From: Earliella scabrosa
Lineage: Eukaryota > Basidiomycota > Agaricomycetes > Polyporales > Polyporaceae
Assembly: GCA_022605405.1 (NCBI GenBank)
Contig: JABYQQ010000023.1
Span: 310,001-374,000 of the forward strand
Length of the DNA: 64,000 nt
Direction: 5' to 3'
Shown one piece after another: positions 1-9,337 of the stretch. Both the position numbers and the translations under genes were made by a program. Position 1 is the stretch's first letter. Each line of letters starts with the position of its first letter. Under the pieces are notes generated by a model. It ran no database searches. It was given only the letters and a program-made list of their open reading frames with translations, and had not been told where the DNA came from.

Positions 1-587
1 AGGTGGCTTGCACCTCGTCTCTGCCGATCAATGTCCAGCGCTCCCTGGCGCACTGACCCCGGCATTCCGTCGTGCCCGACGGCCAGCTCCTTTGCGGGGC
101 CCTCTCCACGTCTCGCCCAAAGCGAGGGCTCAGCCCCCATCACGCGCACACGCGATCTCCGTCTGCGCGGCATAGTTCAGTGTCCTGTATTCTATTAGGC
201 CAAAGGCTTAGTGACCGTGTTGCCCAACCGGGTTCTGTTCGTGTAGCAGAGTATTCATCTCCCTCTGCGCACTCCATTCAGCCACCCGCCACCATTGTGA
301 ATTCAGAAGTCCGCTTCCTCACCTCGATAGTGTCAAGTTCCTGAGCCAGACGCTGAGACCTCGCCCCCAATCTTGCGAGTCTGAGTCTTCGCAGCGCCAA
401 TGCAATGTTGCGGTCAACATTGGCATAGCGCACTCCACGCTAATATTACGTGCATATTCCACCCAAACAACCAACGGTTACTTCTCCTCGTCACTGCCAA
501 CCTGAGGCTGAGGTACTCACATTCAAGTTCAGATGTTCTCCGCCACCATTGGAACGGCCTTCCTAGTAGGAGTTAGAGCACGCTCGC
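1..587. other. No recognisable gene
   Basis: Short overlapping open frames only. None has a protein-like composition or a consistent splice structure, and I recognise no repeat or regulatory site here. Confidence 0.4.
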
Positions 588-1007
588 TCACCGCATAGCA
601 TGGATGGGACTTACCAGCACGCCCCTATCCGCCCAGGCCCGGAAAACCTCAATGCTTCCCTGGTTCCTCGGCACACCCCCCGTTGTTCCCCCTTCATCAT
701 TCTGCTCCGTCCCGCTGGTAGGCCCGTTCCCGCCTCCGTCGTGTAACCTTGCATCTCGCCATGGCACCGGCCACGATGTCGCCGCCCACATCCGGTCTAC
801 GTTCTCGCCGTCCATCCGCCCCGGTTCAGCGGGACCCATGAGAGGTGGAGGAGAGTCTCTCCCGTCCACTGGCATGAGAGGCGGTGGCGAATCTCTCCCG
901 TCGTCCGGGCTCAGAGGGGGAGGTGTATCGCTGGCGTCCGGCTCGACTCTGGCCAGATTTGCTGTCTCCCGCTCGCGTAGGCGAACACTATAGAGCGGCG
1001 GACCCAT
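588..1007 (-). CDS. Hypothetical Pro/Asp-rich protein, doubtful
   Basis: This is a 139-codon open frame on the minus strand. Its most protein-like part is a tandem 12-residue motif of the type D-x-GRDSPPPLMP, present about three times near residues 25-60. It is encoded by a 36-bp direct repeat at roughly 838-945. The rest is low in recognisable structure, with no domain and no membrane segment. It lies downstream of, and on the same strand as, the three-gene paralogue array, but the nearest array stop codon at 1136 separates them. The opposite strand is also open across much of it, as expected for a repeat of this composition. I cannot exclude that the frame is open by chance. No function is proposed. 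Confidence 0.2.
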   Translation of the reverse strand: MGPPLYSVRLRERETANLARVEPDASDTPPPLSPDDGRDSPPPLMPVDGRDSPPPLMGPAEPGRMDGENVDRMWAATSWPVPWRDARLHDGGGNGPTSGTEQNDEGGTTGGVPRNQGSIEVFRAWADRGVLVSPIHAMR

Positions 1008-1135
1008 GGAAGGTGAAGCAAGGGAAGCGTGGGCAACGTTGGACGCGCCAGCTCACGCGCATCGCGTATTTTCTATCGGAGAGAGGGGATCTCGGCTGCC
1101 GCCCAGGTCCGCTAGGCGCGTTGTCTATATACAAG

Positions 1136-2040
1136 CTAATCGTCGTACGAAGGATACCCGCGAGAGCCACTGACGGCGAGCAGGACTGGGATCTCGGGTT
1201 TGTGGACGACTCGCAGACCTCCGCGTTCGCGAGGATCGTCATCAGTCCAAACCGCAGACAGCCAGCCGTCGTCGACCGGCTTAGGCTCCGGGTAGCGCGT
1301 CAACCAGTACCGCCCCTCCGTCTCCACTCCACAGAACGCCTCTTCCGTGTGCGTCCCAACGTCGCGGTAACGTTTGGTCTGCGCCACCTCCGCCGTCGCT
1401 TTCGCTATGCCTTTCGTAGTGGCGCCTTCGTATTGGAAAAGTCCCTGTAATAGGTCAGCCGGATGTCTTGAGTTGCGGGCGCGCCGTACGCACCACCGGT
1501 AGATGGGACTTGGTCCACCTCACCAGACGTTGAATCTGCTGGCGGGTGTCGGCCGGCTCTCCTTCGCAGGTGTCCGCTGTCATCTGGATCATCTTCGCGC
1601 GGAAGAACTCCCACACAATCGGCTCTCCGCAATCGCGCTCGCGCGACCATTGCGCCCGCAGGAACAGCACTAGCTCTGACATCCACTCCGTGTCCCTCGC
1701 TGGCAGCTTCAGATAATCTGAAGCCAACAGCAGCAGGATCACGTCGTAGATGTGGCCGTCGTTCCAGCTGAATCCGTGAAGGCATAGTGGGATCTGGATT
1801 TGTGTGTCAGCCCCAGCTACCAGACAACATGCTAACGTTACTTACATTGATGCGTCGCGGCAGACGATTGATCCTGATGTAGTATCGCACCTCATCGGCG
1901 GTGGCCTCGGGCCCGGACGACGAGTTCTCGCTGGGCCAACGCGCGTAGGTGAACACATGAAGTGGGGACAGCGCCCCCAGATGCGCCAGCCCCAGCGGGA
2001 CTTTGTCGGCCTCGGTGGTGAACACGTACGACGTAGGCAT
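1136..2040 (-). CDS. Tandem paralogue C, unknown family, three exons
   Basis: Third and most diverged member of a three-gene array. The proposed exons are 2040-1846, 1793-1494 and 1444-1136. Each is a multiple of three, with introns of 52 and 49 nt (GTAAGT and GTGCGT donors), giving 267 aa. Exon 2 keeps the array's pattern: an LHG near its start, a hydrophobic LLLLA stretch, a Trp/Phe-rich middle and a final (V/I)xWxK motif. Exon 3 differs from its siblings: it is longer, ends in a Gly/Arg/Pro-rich tail and lacks the IFED motif they share. Introns fall at the same positions and phase as in the two neighbours, so the copies arose by duplication of a whole spliced gene. The start at 2040 is the first Met after an in-frame TAG. 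I do not recognise the family and see no signal peptide or membrane segment. Confidence 0.55.
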
Positions 2041-2185
2041 CGACGGCGACGGGGTTGTTGCAATCGGGCGGTGCGTCTACGATCCCCAGTTGCTGCTTTG
2101 CATTGGTTTCCCATCACGTGAGCAACACGCGCACGCGGCCGTCGCGCACGTGGGCACGTGGCACCAGCGTCAGTACACCCGCTAA

Positions 2186-3047
2186 CTACAGGGAAGACTC
2201 GACGCGCACGGGTAGAGGAAACTCTCCCGGATGCACGCCCTGGGGGAAAGCCGGCAGTGGTCCTTGTACCCTCCATGGTCCCCTGAGAGGCCCCACCTGC
2301 AACCGTTCCTCCTCCCTTTCCGGCTCGTCCGGGCTACCGGCTTGCACGCCCTTCTCGGCTGTGGGTGGCTCGCGCCCGACCATGTCTCGATACCCCTTGA
2401 GCGCGATGTCTTCAAAAATAGGCCCGTGGCGGAAGCGAATCTGAGCGCAATTGTGAGCTCGCTTCGGCCAACCCAGCTCGCATGGCACTCACTCTATCGA
2501 GCCGCTGCTTCGCCCAGTTCACGATGGCGGCGAGTGTGGCCGTGAAGTCTTGGTCCCCGTGCTCAAGGACATTCGACGGCCAGAGGAGCGCGTGAGGAGT
2601 GAAGTAGCGGATGAGGGCCAAGAACACCTCCACAACTGCCTCGTCCCTCTCGTCAAGGTCACCGTGAATCGCAAGCACGATGAAGTGCAGATCGCGCAGC
2701 ATAAGCCACAAGTCCAACGGCATCTTGTGGGCTTCATGTAGCGTTTTGCAATGCAACGCGACCAGGCTGCGAGCTAGCGTCCGTCGCGCGACATCCGTTG
2801 GCCCATGCAGGAACAGCCAAACCTGACCCGAGGGTCAACAATGGGCGACCATGGACTCTGTGATACTTACGTGCATGTGGATCTTGCCCCAGGTGAATTT
2901 CACGGCGTACTCCAGCTCGGACACCGGAACGCGGCTGCCGGGCCTGTACCGCGCTTCCTCACGGACTGTCGCGATGAGAGAAGTCTGAGTGCGTTCGTCC
3001 ATGGAGAAGGTCGAGTGGGCGCCACGTCGCCCGTGCGCGTCCTCCAT
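2186..3047 (-). CDS. Tandem paralogue B, unknown family, three exons
   Basis: Middle member of the array. The exons are 3047-2871, 2822-2493 and 2440-2186, all in phase 0, with canonical GTAAGT and GTGAGT donors and introns of 48 and 52 nt. The product is 253 aa. Exon 2 is exactly 110 codons, as in paralogue A, and shares with it LHG, PxDLWLxxRDxH, ALIRYFTPH and QDFTATLxAIVNWAK. Exon 3 shares IxFRxxxIFED and a Pro-rich tail. The start at 3047 (MEDAH) is the only in-frame Met after a TGA just upstream. No AG acceptor lies between that TGA and the Met, which argues against this being an internal exon of a longer gene. Only 108 nt separate it from the stop of paralogue A, so promoter and terminator must be compact. 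Function unknown; probably soluble and intracellular. Confidence 0.6.
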
Positions 3048-3155
3048 CCGCCGTTTGGCGGCCAGACCGGCGGCAAATTCCCATCACGTGATATGACACG
3101 CACGCGTCCGGTGGCACTAGCGCCGGCATGGTACATCGGCTAACTACTGTGATCG

Positions 3156-3972
3156 CTACATAGCCACGGGCCCAGGGAACTTGGCGGGGTCCAACCCCCT
3201 CGGGAATGCTGGTCGCGGGCCTGATAGCCTCCACGGTCCGCCCTCAGCTGCCGCCGTCGGCTCATCCGGTCTCGCTTCGCTTGCCTCATTCTCTCCGGTT
3301 TGCACGGACTTCTCCGCGGTCAGCACCTCGTACTTGATCAGGTCCTGGAAGCACTTCAGCGCCTCGTCCTCGAAGATCGCGCGCGGTCTGAAGTGAATCT
3401 GAGAGCGGTGTCAGCTTGCTACCAACCGTGCAGCAGGACGCCACGCACCGGGTTCAGCTGCTCTTTGGCCCAGTTCACGATTGCCGTGAGCGTCGCGGTG
3501 AAGTCTTGTTTCCCGTGCTCAACGCGCGCGGCAGAAAAGATCTCCTCGTGTGGAGTAAAGTACCGGATGAGGTCGAAGAAGATCTTCCCCACCTCGCGCG
3601 CCTGTGGGTCGTCCTCGCGATGGATCGCGATCACCACCAGGTGCACGTCGCGCACCAGCAGCCACAAGTCGAAGGGAAATCGGATGTGCTCGTGCACAAT
3701 CTCGCAGTGCAGAGCCGCCAGAGCGTCCAGCATGTTCCGCCGGTCCTCGGCTGTGGCACCATGGGCGTCCAGGCCGACCTGATCAAGTCGTCAGTACTCC
3801 CCCACCGGGAACGCTGCATACTCACATAGAAGCTGGTCGGCCCCCAGCTGATCTGCCTGTAAGTGACCTTCACGTGGTATACCAGGTCCGACGCCGCAAC
3901 GTGAGTTTGTCCACCATGTCGCGCGTCGTCTCGCACAGTGGCGATGAAGCTGGTTTGGATGCGTTGGAACAT
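3156..3972 (-). CDS. Tandem paralogue A, unknown family, three exons
   Basis: First member of the array. The exons are 3972-3826, 3778-3449 and 3398-3156, giving 239 aa, with every exon a multiple of three. Conserved blocks are RIQTSFIATVR in exon 1, FPFDLWLLVRDVHLVVIAIH and DLIRYFTPHEE in exon 2, QDFTATLTAIVNWAK at the exon 2 end, and AIFEDEALK in exon 3. The start used is MFQR at 3972. An open frame in another phase runs upstream to 4141, so an extra 5' exon is possible and the N-terminus is uncertain. The repeated HxVVIAIH and NWAK motifs suggest a compact helical domain, but I cannot assign it to a named family. Close spacing and the shared strand with B and C suggest a tandem expansion. 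Confidence 0.55.
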
Positions 3973-4141
3973 GGTCGGTCGAAAGCAGAGTCGATGGGGC
4001 TCCCGCGACGTGGCCAGCCACGCGTGCCTCGGTGATCACCGCGGCATCTCGCGCGGCCGCCGCCCTGTCCGTGGGCGTCTCACTCGACACGCTCTCTCCC
4101 GACCAGTCCGGGTCAGATCGGGTGGAGAACTGGGCACGCAA

Positions 4142-4548
4142 AGTGCCGCAGCACTCCAGCGTTTCCGCATTTGGGACCTGGCTTGAGGCGCCTTTGTGAC
4201 GGCGGGACGCCCAAACGTCATGACATCATTGAACGCCGTGCAATAGCGCCCGCTATGGTAGAGGACGCGCACCAGGGAAGCAACGTTCAGTCTGGCCGGA
4301 ACGTTCCATCGGCCTGTCGTGCGTCCTCTACCTCTGTCTGAGTTTCACTTATACCCAACACCCCAGGCTGGCTGAGCCCCCACTTCCTGCCTCCGTTCCT
4401 CATCTCAACCCCAACGTCCTACCTTTTCTCTCCTGCCTACCTTGTCTCTCCCCGGCTGCTAGTCTCGGACAGTTCCCGTTTACCTTTCTTGATGTGCGTA
4501 CGTTCCATACTCTCATCCTGCCTGAGCTTGTTGACATTCTTCCCCAGC
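4142..4548. promoter_or_regulatory. Divergent intergenic region
   Basis: This gap lies between the minus-strand array and the plus-strand gene starting at 4549, so it should carry promoters for both. A C/T-rich stretch on the plus strand at about 4370-4470, just before the start of the 4549 gene, is typical of fungal core promoters. I see no clear TATA box. Confidence 0.35.
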
Positions 4549-6587
4549 ATGGCCAAGAGTTCGGAGTCTGGAGGGAAGAAGCGTCAGAAGGTCGTCCCCA
4601 AAGTGGTCATCAAAAAAGAAAAAGGTGTGAAGACCCCGCCCGCCCCCAAGAAGCCCTCGCACAAACGCCCCGCGAGTCCAACGTCCAGCGACGAGGAGGA
4701 GAAGCCTAAGAAGAAGAAGACAAAATCCGGCGCCAGCTCCAGCTCGGCCCCCGCCGCCAGCACGCGCAGCAAGAAGACCGCGCCCCCAGCGGAGGAGGAC
4801 GAGGATGAGTCCTCATCCGAGTCCTCAGAGGCACCGCCCCCCAAAAAGAAGAAGTCCACAACCGCTGGCAAGAAGTCCGCCCGCAAGCCGGACGACGACG
4901 ACGACGACGAAGAGTACGAGGAATCGGGTGAGGAGGAGCGGCCACGCAAGCCGAAGCCTCGAGCGGTGAAGAAGCCCAAGATCCCGTCCCCCGACGACGA
5001 CGACGACGACGACGGTGGGGATGAAGAGGAAGTCGCGCCCAGCGAGGAGCCCGACGCCGAGGACGATGAACCCGAGGAGCCCGTCCCGCCCAAGAAGGCC
5101 GGCAAGAAGAAGAAGAAGAAGGTGAGCGTGGTTGTCGCCGAGGAGGATAGTGACGAGCCCGAGATTGTCGAGGTCCCGGCCCCGTCCAAGGGCAAGGGTA
5201 AGGCTCCGCAGAAGCGCGAAGCCTCCGCGGAGGGCGCGATGGAGGTCGAGGAGACGGCGGCGCCGGTTGTCGGTGAGGTGTCGGGCTCGAAGGCGAGCAC
5301 GCGGTCGGAGCCGGGTAAGCCGCGCGAGAAGGGTCCTGACACTGTGGAGGTTGAAGTGTTGTGGGATGCGGATAGGTACGAGGGTTCGGCCGCGCGCGCC
5401 CGCGCGGCGATGCTGGAGCGCCAGGCTCGGGATGCTTTGGAGGCCAAGAGTCGGGAGATAATGTGCGTGCAGTGCGCGGAGGCCCGGGAGAAGTGTGTCC
5501 AGCGTCGTAACACCGTAGGATGTGCGCGCTGCAACGCCAAAGGCATCGCGCGTTGCTCGTTCCGTGACCGTACGTTTTCCCTCTGCCTTCTCTCTTGACA
5601 CTCTCACCACCCTGCCCACAGAGGTTTACGCGCTTCCTGCTGACCATCGCGTGTCGGAGATCGTGGAGAACGTCGAGCGCAACTTGCATGTGCTCACCGG
5701 CCATGCGAAGTGGCTCGCCCAGCTCATGATCGGCCTCGACGAGCGCGTGAACGCGTTGAGCGGCAACATGGCGCAGGTCTTGCGCGTTCTCAACCCGGCC
5801 TCCTCGGACTCCTCAACGGCCTTGGCCGCTGGCGCCGCACCCCACCCGCCTTCCACCCCGGCTGGCTTCGGCGCTCCTCGTTTCTTCGGGGGCCAGCCCA
5901 ACGTCCCGTCGGTAAGTACACGCCCTCCGCCTTGCGCTGGTTGCTGACGTGCGACTACAGACTGCTCCGACGCCGACCGCCTCGGCCCCACGCCATTCTG
6001 GACCGTCTTTCCCGCTCGCGCCGGTCACCTTTTCACCGACTGACCACCAGGGAGCGGCGGTGCGGTCTGACAATCCCGTTCCTCAGTCCAGGAGGTCTTC
6101 TGCGGGTGGTCCCGCCCCAGCGTCCCCGCCCATGTTCGATCCCGCCTCTTTCGGCGGAGCGCCCACTAGCTCCGGGCCGACCGGGAGCGCGCCTTCCAAC
6201 CCCCCGCCCGCGCCTGTCCCTTTCTGGGCGGCGCACCCGGCACCGGCTTCCGGCCAGCCGTTCGCCCCGCCCACTCCCTCTTTTGGAATGTTCGGCGGCA
6301 GCGGCAACTTCTTTGGCGGCGGCGTCTCGCCAGCGTTCCCTACCACGCCTTTTCCTCCTTCCTTCGCCCCCGCTCCCACCACTGCATCTCCGACTCCCGG
6401 CGCGTCTGGCAACGCGCCTGCGCCCTTGGTTGGCCGACCTCAAGGAACCCGTCGAGGACCACCCGGCATCCGCGCGACTGAGTGGCGGGGCACTCAGGCC
6501 ACCTCCAGCCACGAGGACGAGGGGTCCCACCAGCCGGTGCGTGCATCGTCCTCTCCTGACAGGTCTGACGCTTACCTAGGTTCCTAG
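4549..6587 (+). CDS. Acidic/Lys-rich nuclear-type protein with Zn2Cys6-spaced cysteine cluster
   Basis: Three exons (4549-5569, 5622-5911, 5961-6587), with donors GTACGT and GTAAGT and consistent phases, give 645 aa. Residues 1-300 alternate acidic runs (DDDDDDD, EEDEDESSS) with lysine runs (PKKKKTK, KKAGKKKKKK), as in chromatin or nucleolar proteins. Residues 306-336 contain six cysteines spaced C-x2-C-x6-C-x8-C-x2-C-x7-C, which fits the fungal Zn(II)2Cys6 binuclear cluster. A helical, probably coiled-coil segment follows (about 342-385), then a Pro/Ala/Gly/Phe-rich tail. The start at 4549 (MAKSS) is preferred over an in-frame Met at 4489 because the earlier stretch would add a hydrophobic leader unsuited to this protein. 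The cluster's central position is unusual, since most Zn2Cys6 regulators carry it near the N-terminus. A DNA-binding role is inferred, not shown. Confidence 0.7.
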
Positions 6588-6714
6588 ACTCAACCGTCCT
6601 CCTCCGCGCAACCTGGCCCGTCGGCCCCAGGTTCGGTTTAGGACCCGTCGTCGCACGAGAGGTGGCATACGTCCGGCGGCTGGCCAATCCGTCTTGCCCT
6701 TCTCGTCGGCTCGT

Positions 6715-6845
6715 TCGCCTGGTGTCGTTGTCATGTCGTCATGTGGTCGTGTTGTCGTTGTCGTGCGGTCGTTTGGTCGCGTGGTCGTGTGCTCGTGTGC
6801 TCGTGTTGTCGTCGTCGTGGTGTTGTCGTCGCGCTCGCACTTGTG
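6715..6845. repeat. GTCGT-type simple repeat
   Basis: Low-complexity stretch on the plus strand built from degenerate GTCGT and GTGTCGT units, about 130 bp, in the 3' flank of the preceding gene. The region 6588-7117 otherwise holds nothing recognisable. Confidence 0.6.
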
Positions 6846-7117
6846 ACCCGCCTGTGGGCGGACATTACTATACATACGGTCCTTTCTTCATCCCGCTGCG
6901 ATGTACGCACTGTTCGTGCAGCATGTGTATCTCCCCCGTGGGACACCCCGTCGTTTCCGTATCCGTGTTCATGTAGCCGATGTTCCAGCATGTATGTTAC
7001 GCGCATTCATAGTCAATCCGACATGTTACGCGTGTGCTTAGGTGTGACTTACCAATACTCTCGGCCCGTGCCGGGCGACCGTCCCAAGTTGGCCTCAACG
7101 TAGCGCCCAAGCTTGCA

Positions 7118-8195
7118 ATGTTGCCAGCGCGATCCCAGCACGCTACTGCCACCTCAACGCCCCAAACTCCCACCGTCCACAGTATGGTCTTGAAGAGACA
7201 ATCTTCCCTGGGGCAGTCGAACCACCACGGCGCTGACAAACCGTCCAAAATTCCACGCATGGATTTGGAACGTGGTAAGCCACCTTGTAACCGTTGGCAG
7301 AGCAGGCTACTCACATTGCAACTGACGGTCAAGACCGGATGCCGGTAGACAATGTCCAGGTCAAACTGGAGAGCGTAACTGGACCCCAGTCCAGTCATCT
7401 TGAGGGTGAGTCCACCAACCGTCTGGCCGTTCTGAAGAGCCTCACGTCCCCGCGCCCGCTGTCACCACCCGGCCGCTGGGGACGATAGCACAACCCACCA
7501 CCATCGCCATGGAAGTGGAGGCTCTCCCCGCTACCCCCATGCCAGACAGGGCAGTCGCTACCTCGGGAAACGCTGGCGGGGAAGGCGGCCCAGCCTCGGG
7601 CGCGATCCATACCGAACCGCTCAAGATGGAAGCAGCCCGCAGCGCCGGCGACCAGAACGCCACCCCCAGCCTCTCCGCCACCGGCCCGGAGGAGGCCAAT
7701 CGCGCTGCCAGCCCGCTGGACGAGGGGCGCGGAACACCGCCGTTGGACAACCACGTGAGGCCCGCCCACGGGCGCGGGAGCAGCCTGCCCTCCGTGGACC
7801 TCACGACCGAGCCTTCACCTGAGGACGGCCTACAGACAACCGAAGGACCCAGCAGCACGGCGCAAGACCAGAGCGACCTGGACCAGAGGAGGGAGGATCA
7901 TGACCGCGCGACGCAAGGCCCCGAGGATGAGCCGGAGGAGGGCGTTGCAGGCGATTCCGACCATGGCGCAGAAAGTTCGGACGGTGGAGACGGGGCGGAT
8001 GACGATGAACCCCTGGATGAGCTCGCGCCCGCCGGATGGTGGGGAGAGGACGCCTTTGAGCTCGGGGAATGGTGGTGTAGCGTGGAATCCGACCTGAAGG
8101 CTTGGTGCTCCGATGTCGACGCGTTGGATGTTGCGGTTGCCGGGCTGCGTTCCGACATTGCTCAACTGGAGAAGGAATTGGAGATAGCGGCGTAG
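7118..8195 (+). CDS. Hypothetical acidic protein with C-terminal coiled coil
   Basis: Exons 7118-7274, 7334-7405 and 7489-8195 splice in phase, with donors GTAAGC and GTGAGT, to give 311 aa. The N-terminal half is Ser/Pro/Thr-rich and looks disordered. The middle is strongly acidic (runs such as DGGDGADDDEP). The last 60 residues are Trp-rich (GWWGED, GEWW) and end in a heptad-like segment (VAVAGLRSDIAQLEKELE) that should form a short coiled coil. The overall design, a long disordered acidic region plus a terminal helix, resembles the preceding Zn2Cys6-like gene without clear homology. The start is the first Met of the spliced frame; an upstream exon cannot be excluded because the frame stays open to about 7034. 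No known family recognised. Confidence 0.55.
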
Positions 8196-8216
8196 CTTCC
8201 CCAATGTAAACGTTGC

Positions 8217-8578
8217 GCGAGGTCTTCACCCGCTGTAATCTGGATGGGCAGTCTCGCGGACATGAAATCCTGCTGGCGACTGCCCGCGCGAGCGACGCGA
8301 AGTCAACCAGCTCCAGTGTTCCAGCGGGCTGGGTGGTGAGTTGCCGGCCCGGGCCGATGATGGGCGTGCGTTGTCGCAGTTCGGACTGGGCTGGATGGCG
8401 AGGTCTTCACCCGCTGTAATCTGGATGGGCAGTCTCGCGGACATGAAATCCTGCTGGCGACTGCCCGCGCGAGCGACGCGAAGTCAACCAGCTCCAGGGT
8501 TCGAGCGGGCTGGGTGGTGAGAGCCCGGCCGGGGCTGACAATGGGCGTGCGTTGTGGCAGTTCGGACTGGATGGTGTA
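8217..8578. repeat. 181-bp tandem duplication
   Basis: Two direct copies, 8217-8397 and 8398-8578, begin with GCGAGGTCTTCACCCGCTG and are nearly identical over most of their length, diverging toward the 3' ends. This looks like a recent local tandem duplication immediately 3' of the coiled-coil gene. Confidence 0.85.
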
Positions 8579-9135
8579 ACCAAACCGGGGGGGGTGATAT
8601 GTATGAGCTGAGATCCAAGAGATTCACCTGTCCGCCCCGCTCCCTCGCTAGCCAACAGCTTGAGGCTGCACCTGTCACTCCATCGCTTCAAGGGTGAAAT
8701 GTGCGCCCATGGCACAAGTAGAAGAGCCCACTCACCTGGAGGCTTGCCGATGAGAGGCGTCATGAACTCCAGAAGACGGCGCATTGGCGTGTGACCTAGG
8801 GCCACCTTCCTCGCGTCGGGCGTGGTTGGAACAATCCGCTGACCCTCCGCGAAGGTGCGCTTCGCCACGATGCTGGAACAGCACTCGCAGGTCCGCGAAG
8901 GGCTTGCGCCCCGTATCCGAAAGCAAGTAAAAAGAGGTATATGACCTGAGGTCACTTCCTCGCGTCGGGCGTGGTTGGAACAATCCGCTGACCCTCCGCG
9001 AAGGTGCGCTTCGCCACGATGCTGGAACAGCACTCGCAGGTCCGCGAAGGGCTGGCGCCCCGTGTCCCAGGTGTCGAAGGGCGTAAAGGCGACATAGACC
9101 GCGCGAGAGAGAGTTGAGCTGGCGGACAGACACAA
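8407..9135 (-). CDS. Long open frame over repeats, doubtful
   Basis: This 242-codon frame is open on the minus strand across both repeat pairs. One internal segment (about residues 85-140, with motifs SSIVAKRTFAEGQ and RRLLEFMTPLIGK) reads like a real protein, and a GTGAGT donor follows it. The 149-bp repeat units, however, are read here in two different frames, so part of the frame is probably fortuitous. It may be a remnant of a minus-strand gene expanded by duplication. Function unknown. Confidence 0.25.
   Translation of the reverse strand: MCLSASSTLSRAVYVAFTPFDTWDTGRQPFADLRVLFQHRGEAHLRGGSADCSNHARREEVTSGHIPLFTCFRIRGASPSRTCECCSSIVAKRTFAEGQRIVPTTPDARKVALGHTPMRRLLEFMTPLIGKPPGEWALLLVPWAHISPLKRWSDRCSLKLLASEGAGRTGESLGSQLIHITPPGLVTPSSPNCHNARPLSAPAGLSPPSPLEPWSWLTSRRSRGQSPAGFHVRETAHPDYSG
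8791..9078. repeat. About 149-bp direct duplication
   Basis: Copies at about 8791-8935 and 8941-9078 share a core beginning CTTCCTCGCGTCGGGCGTGG and ending near GCGCCCCGT, with few differences. With the adjacent 181-bp pair, this makes the 8.2-9.1 kb interval a small duplication hotspot. Confidence 0.8.
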
Positions 9136-9337
9136 ATGTCCCGCTTAGCAATTGACGCCCAGCGCGAGATGTCCCGGCTAGTAAGCGGTGGCGCCAGCTC
9201 ATCGCCTTTGTACGCCGCGCGCCCTCCCAATCCTTACTCCCGCCTCCACCTCCCCGACACCCACGCACTCCTCTGGTGCGTGCATGTGTCCCGCTACTAT
9301 GTCTGCTTACCAATGACACCACTCACACAGGCCGACG

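Noticed and set aside
1136..4141. Reading the three paralogues as one long repeat protein
   Set aside because: Each module ends in a stop. Between A and B no acceptor lies between the last in-frame stop and the next Met, so separate genes fit better.
4489..4548. Upstream in-frame Met giving a 20-residue hydrophobic leader on the Zn2Cys6-like protein
   Set aside because: A secretory leader does not fit the acidic/lysine-rich nuclear composition, and the Met at 4549 has a better context.
4584..5704. Long Ser-rich and Arg-rich frames on the minus strand
   Set aside because: They are the reverse reading of the acidic/lysine-rich coding repeats of the plus-strand gene and have no splice structure.
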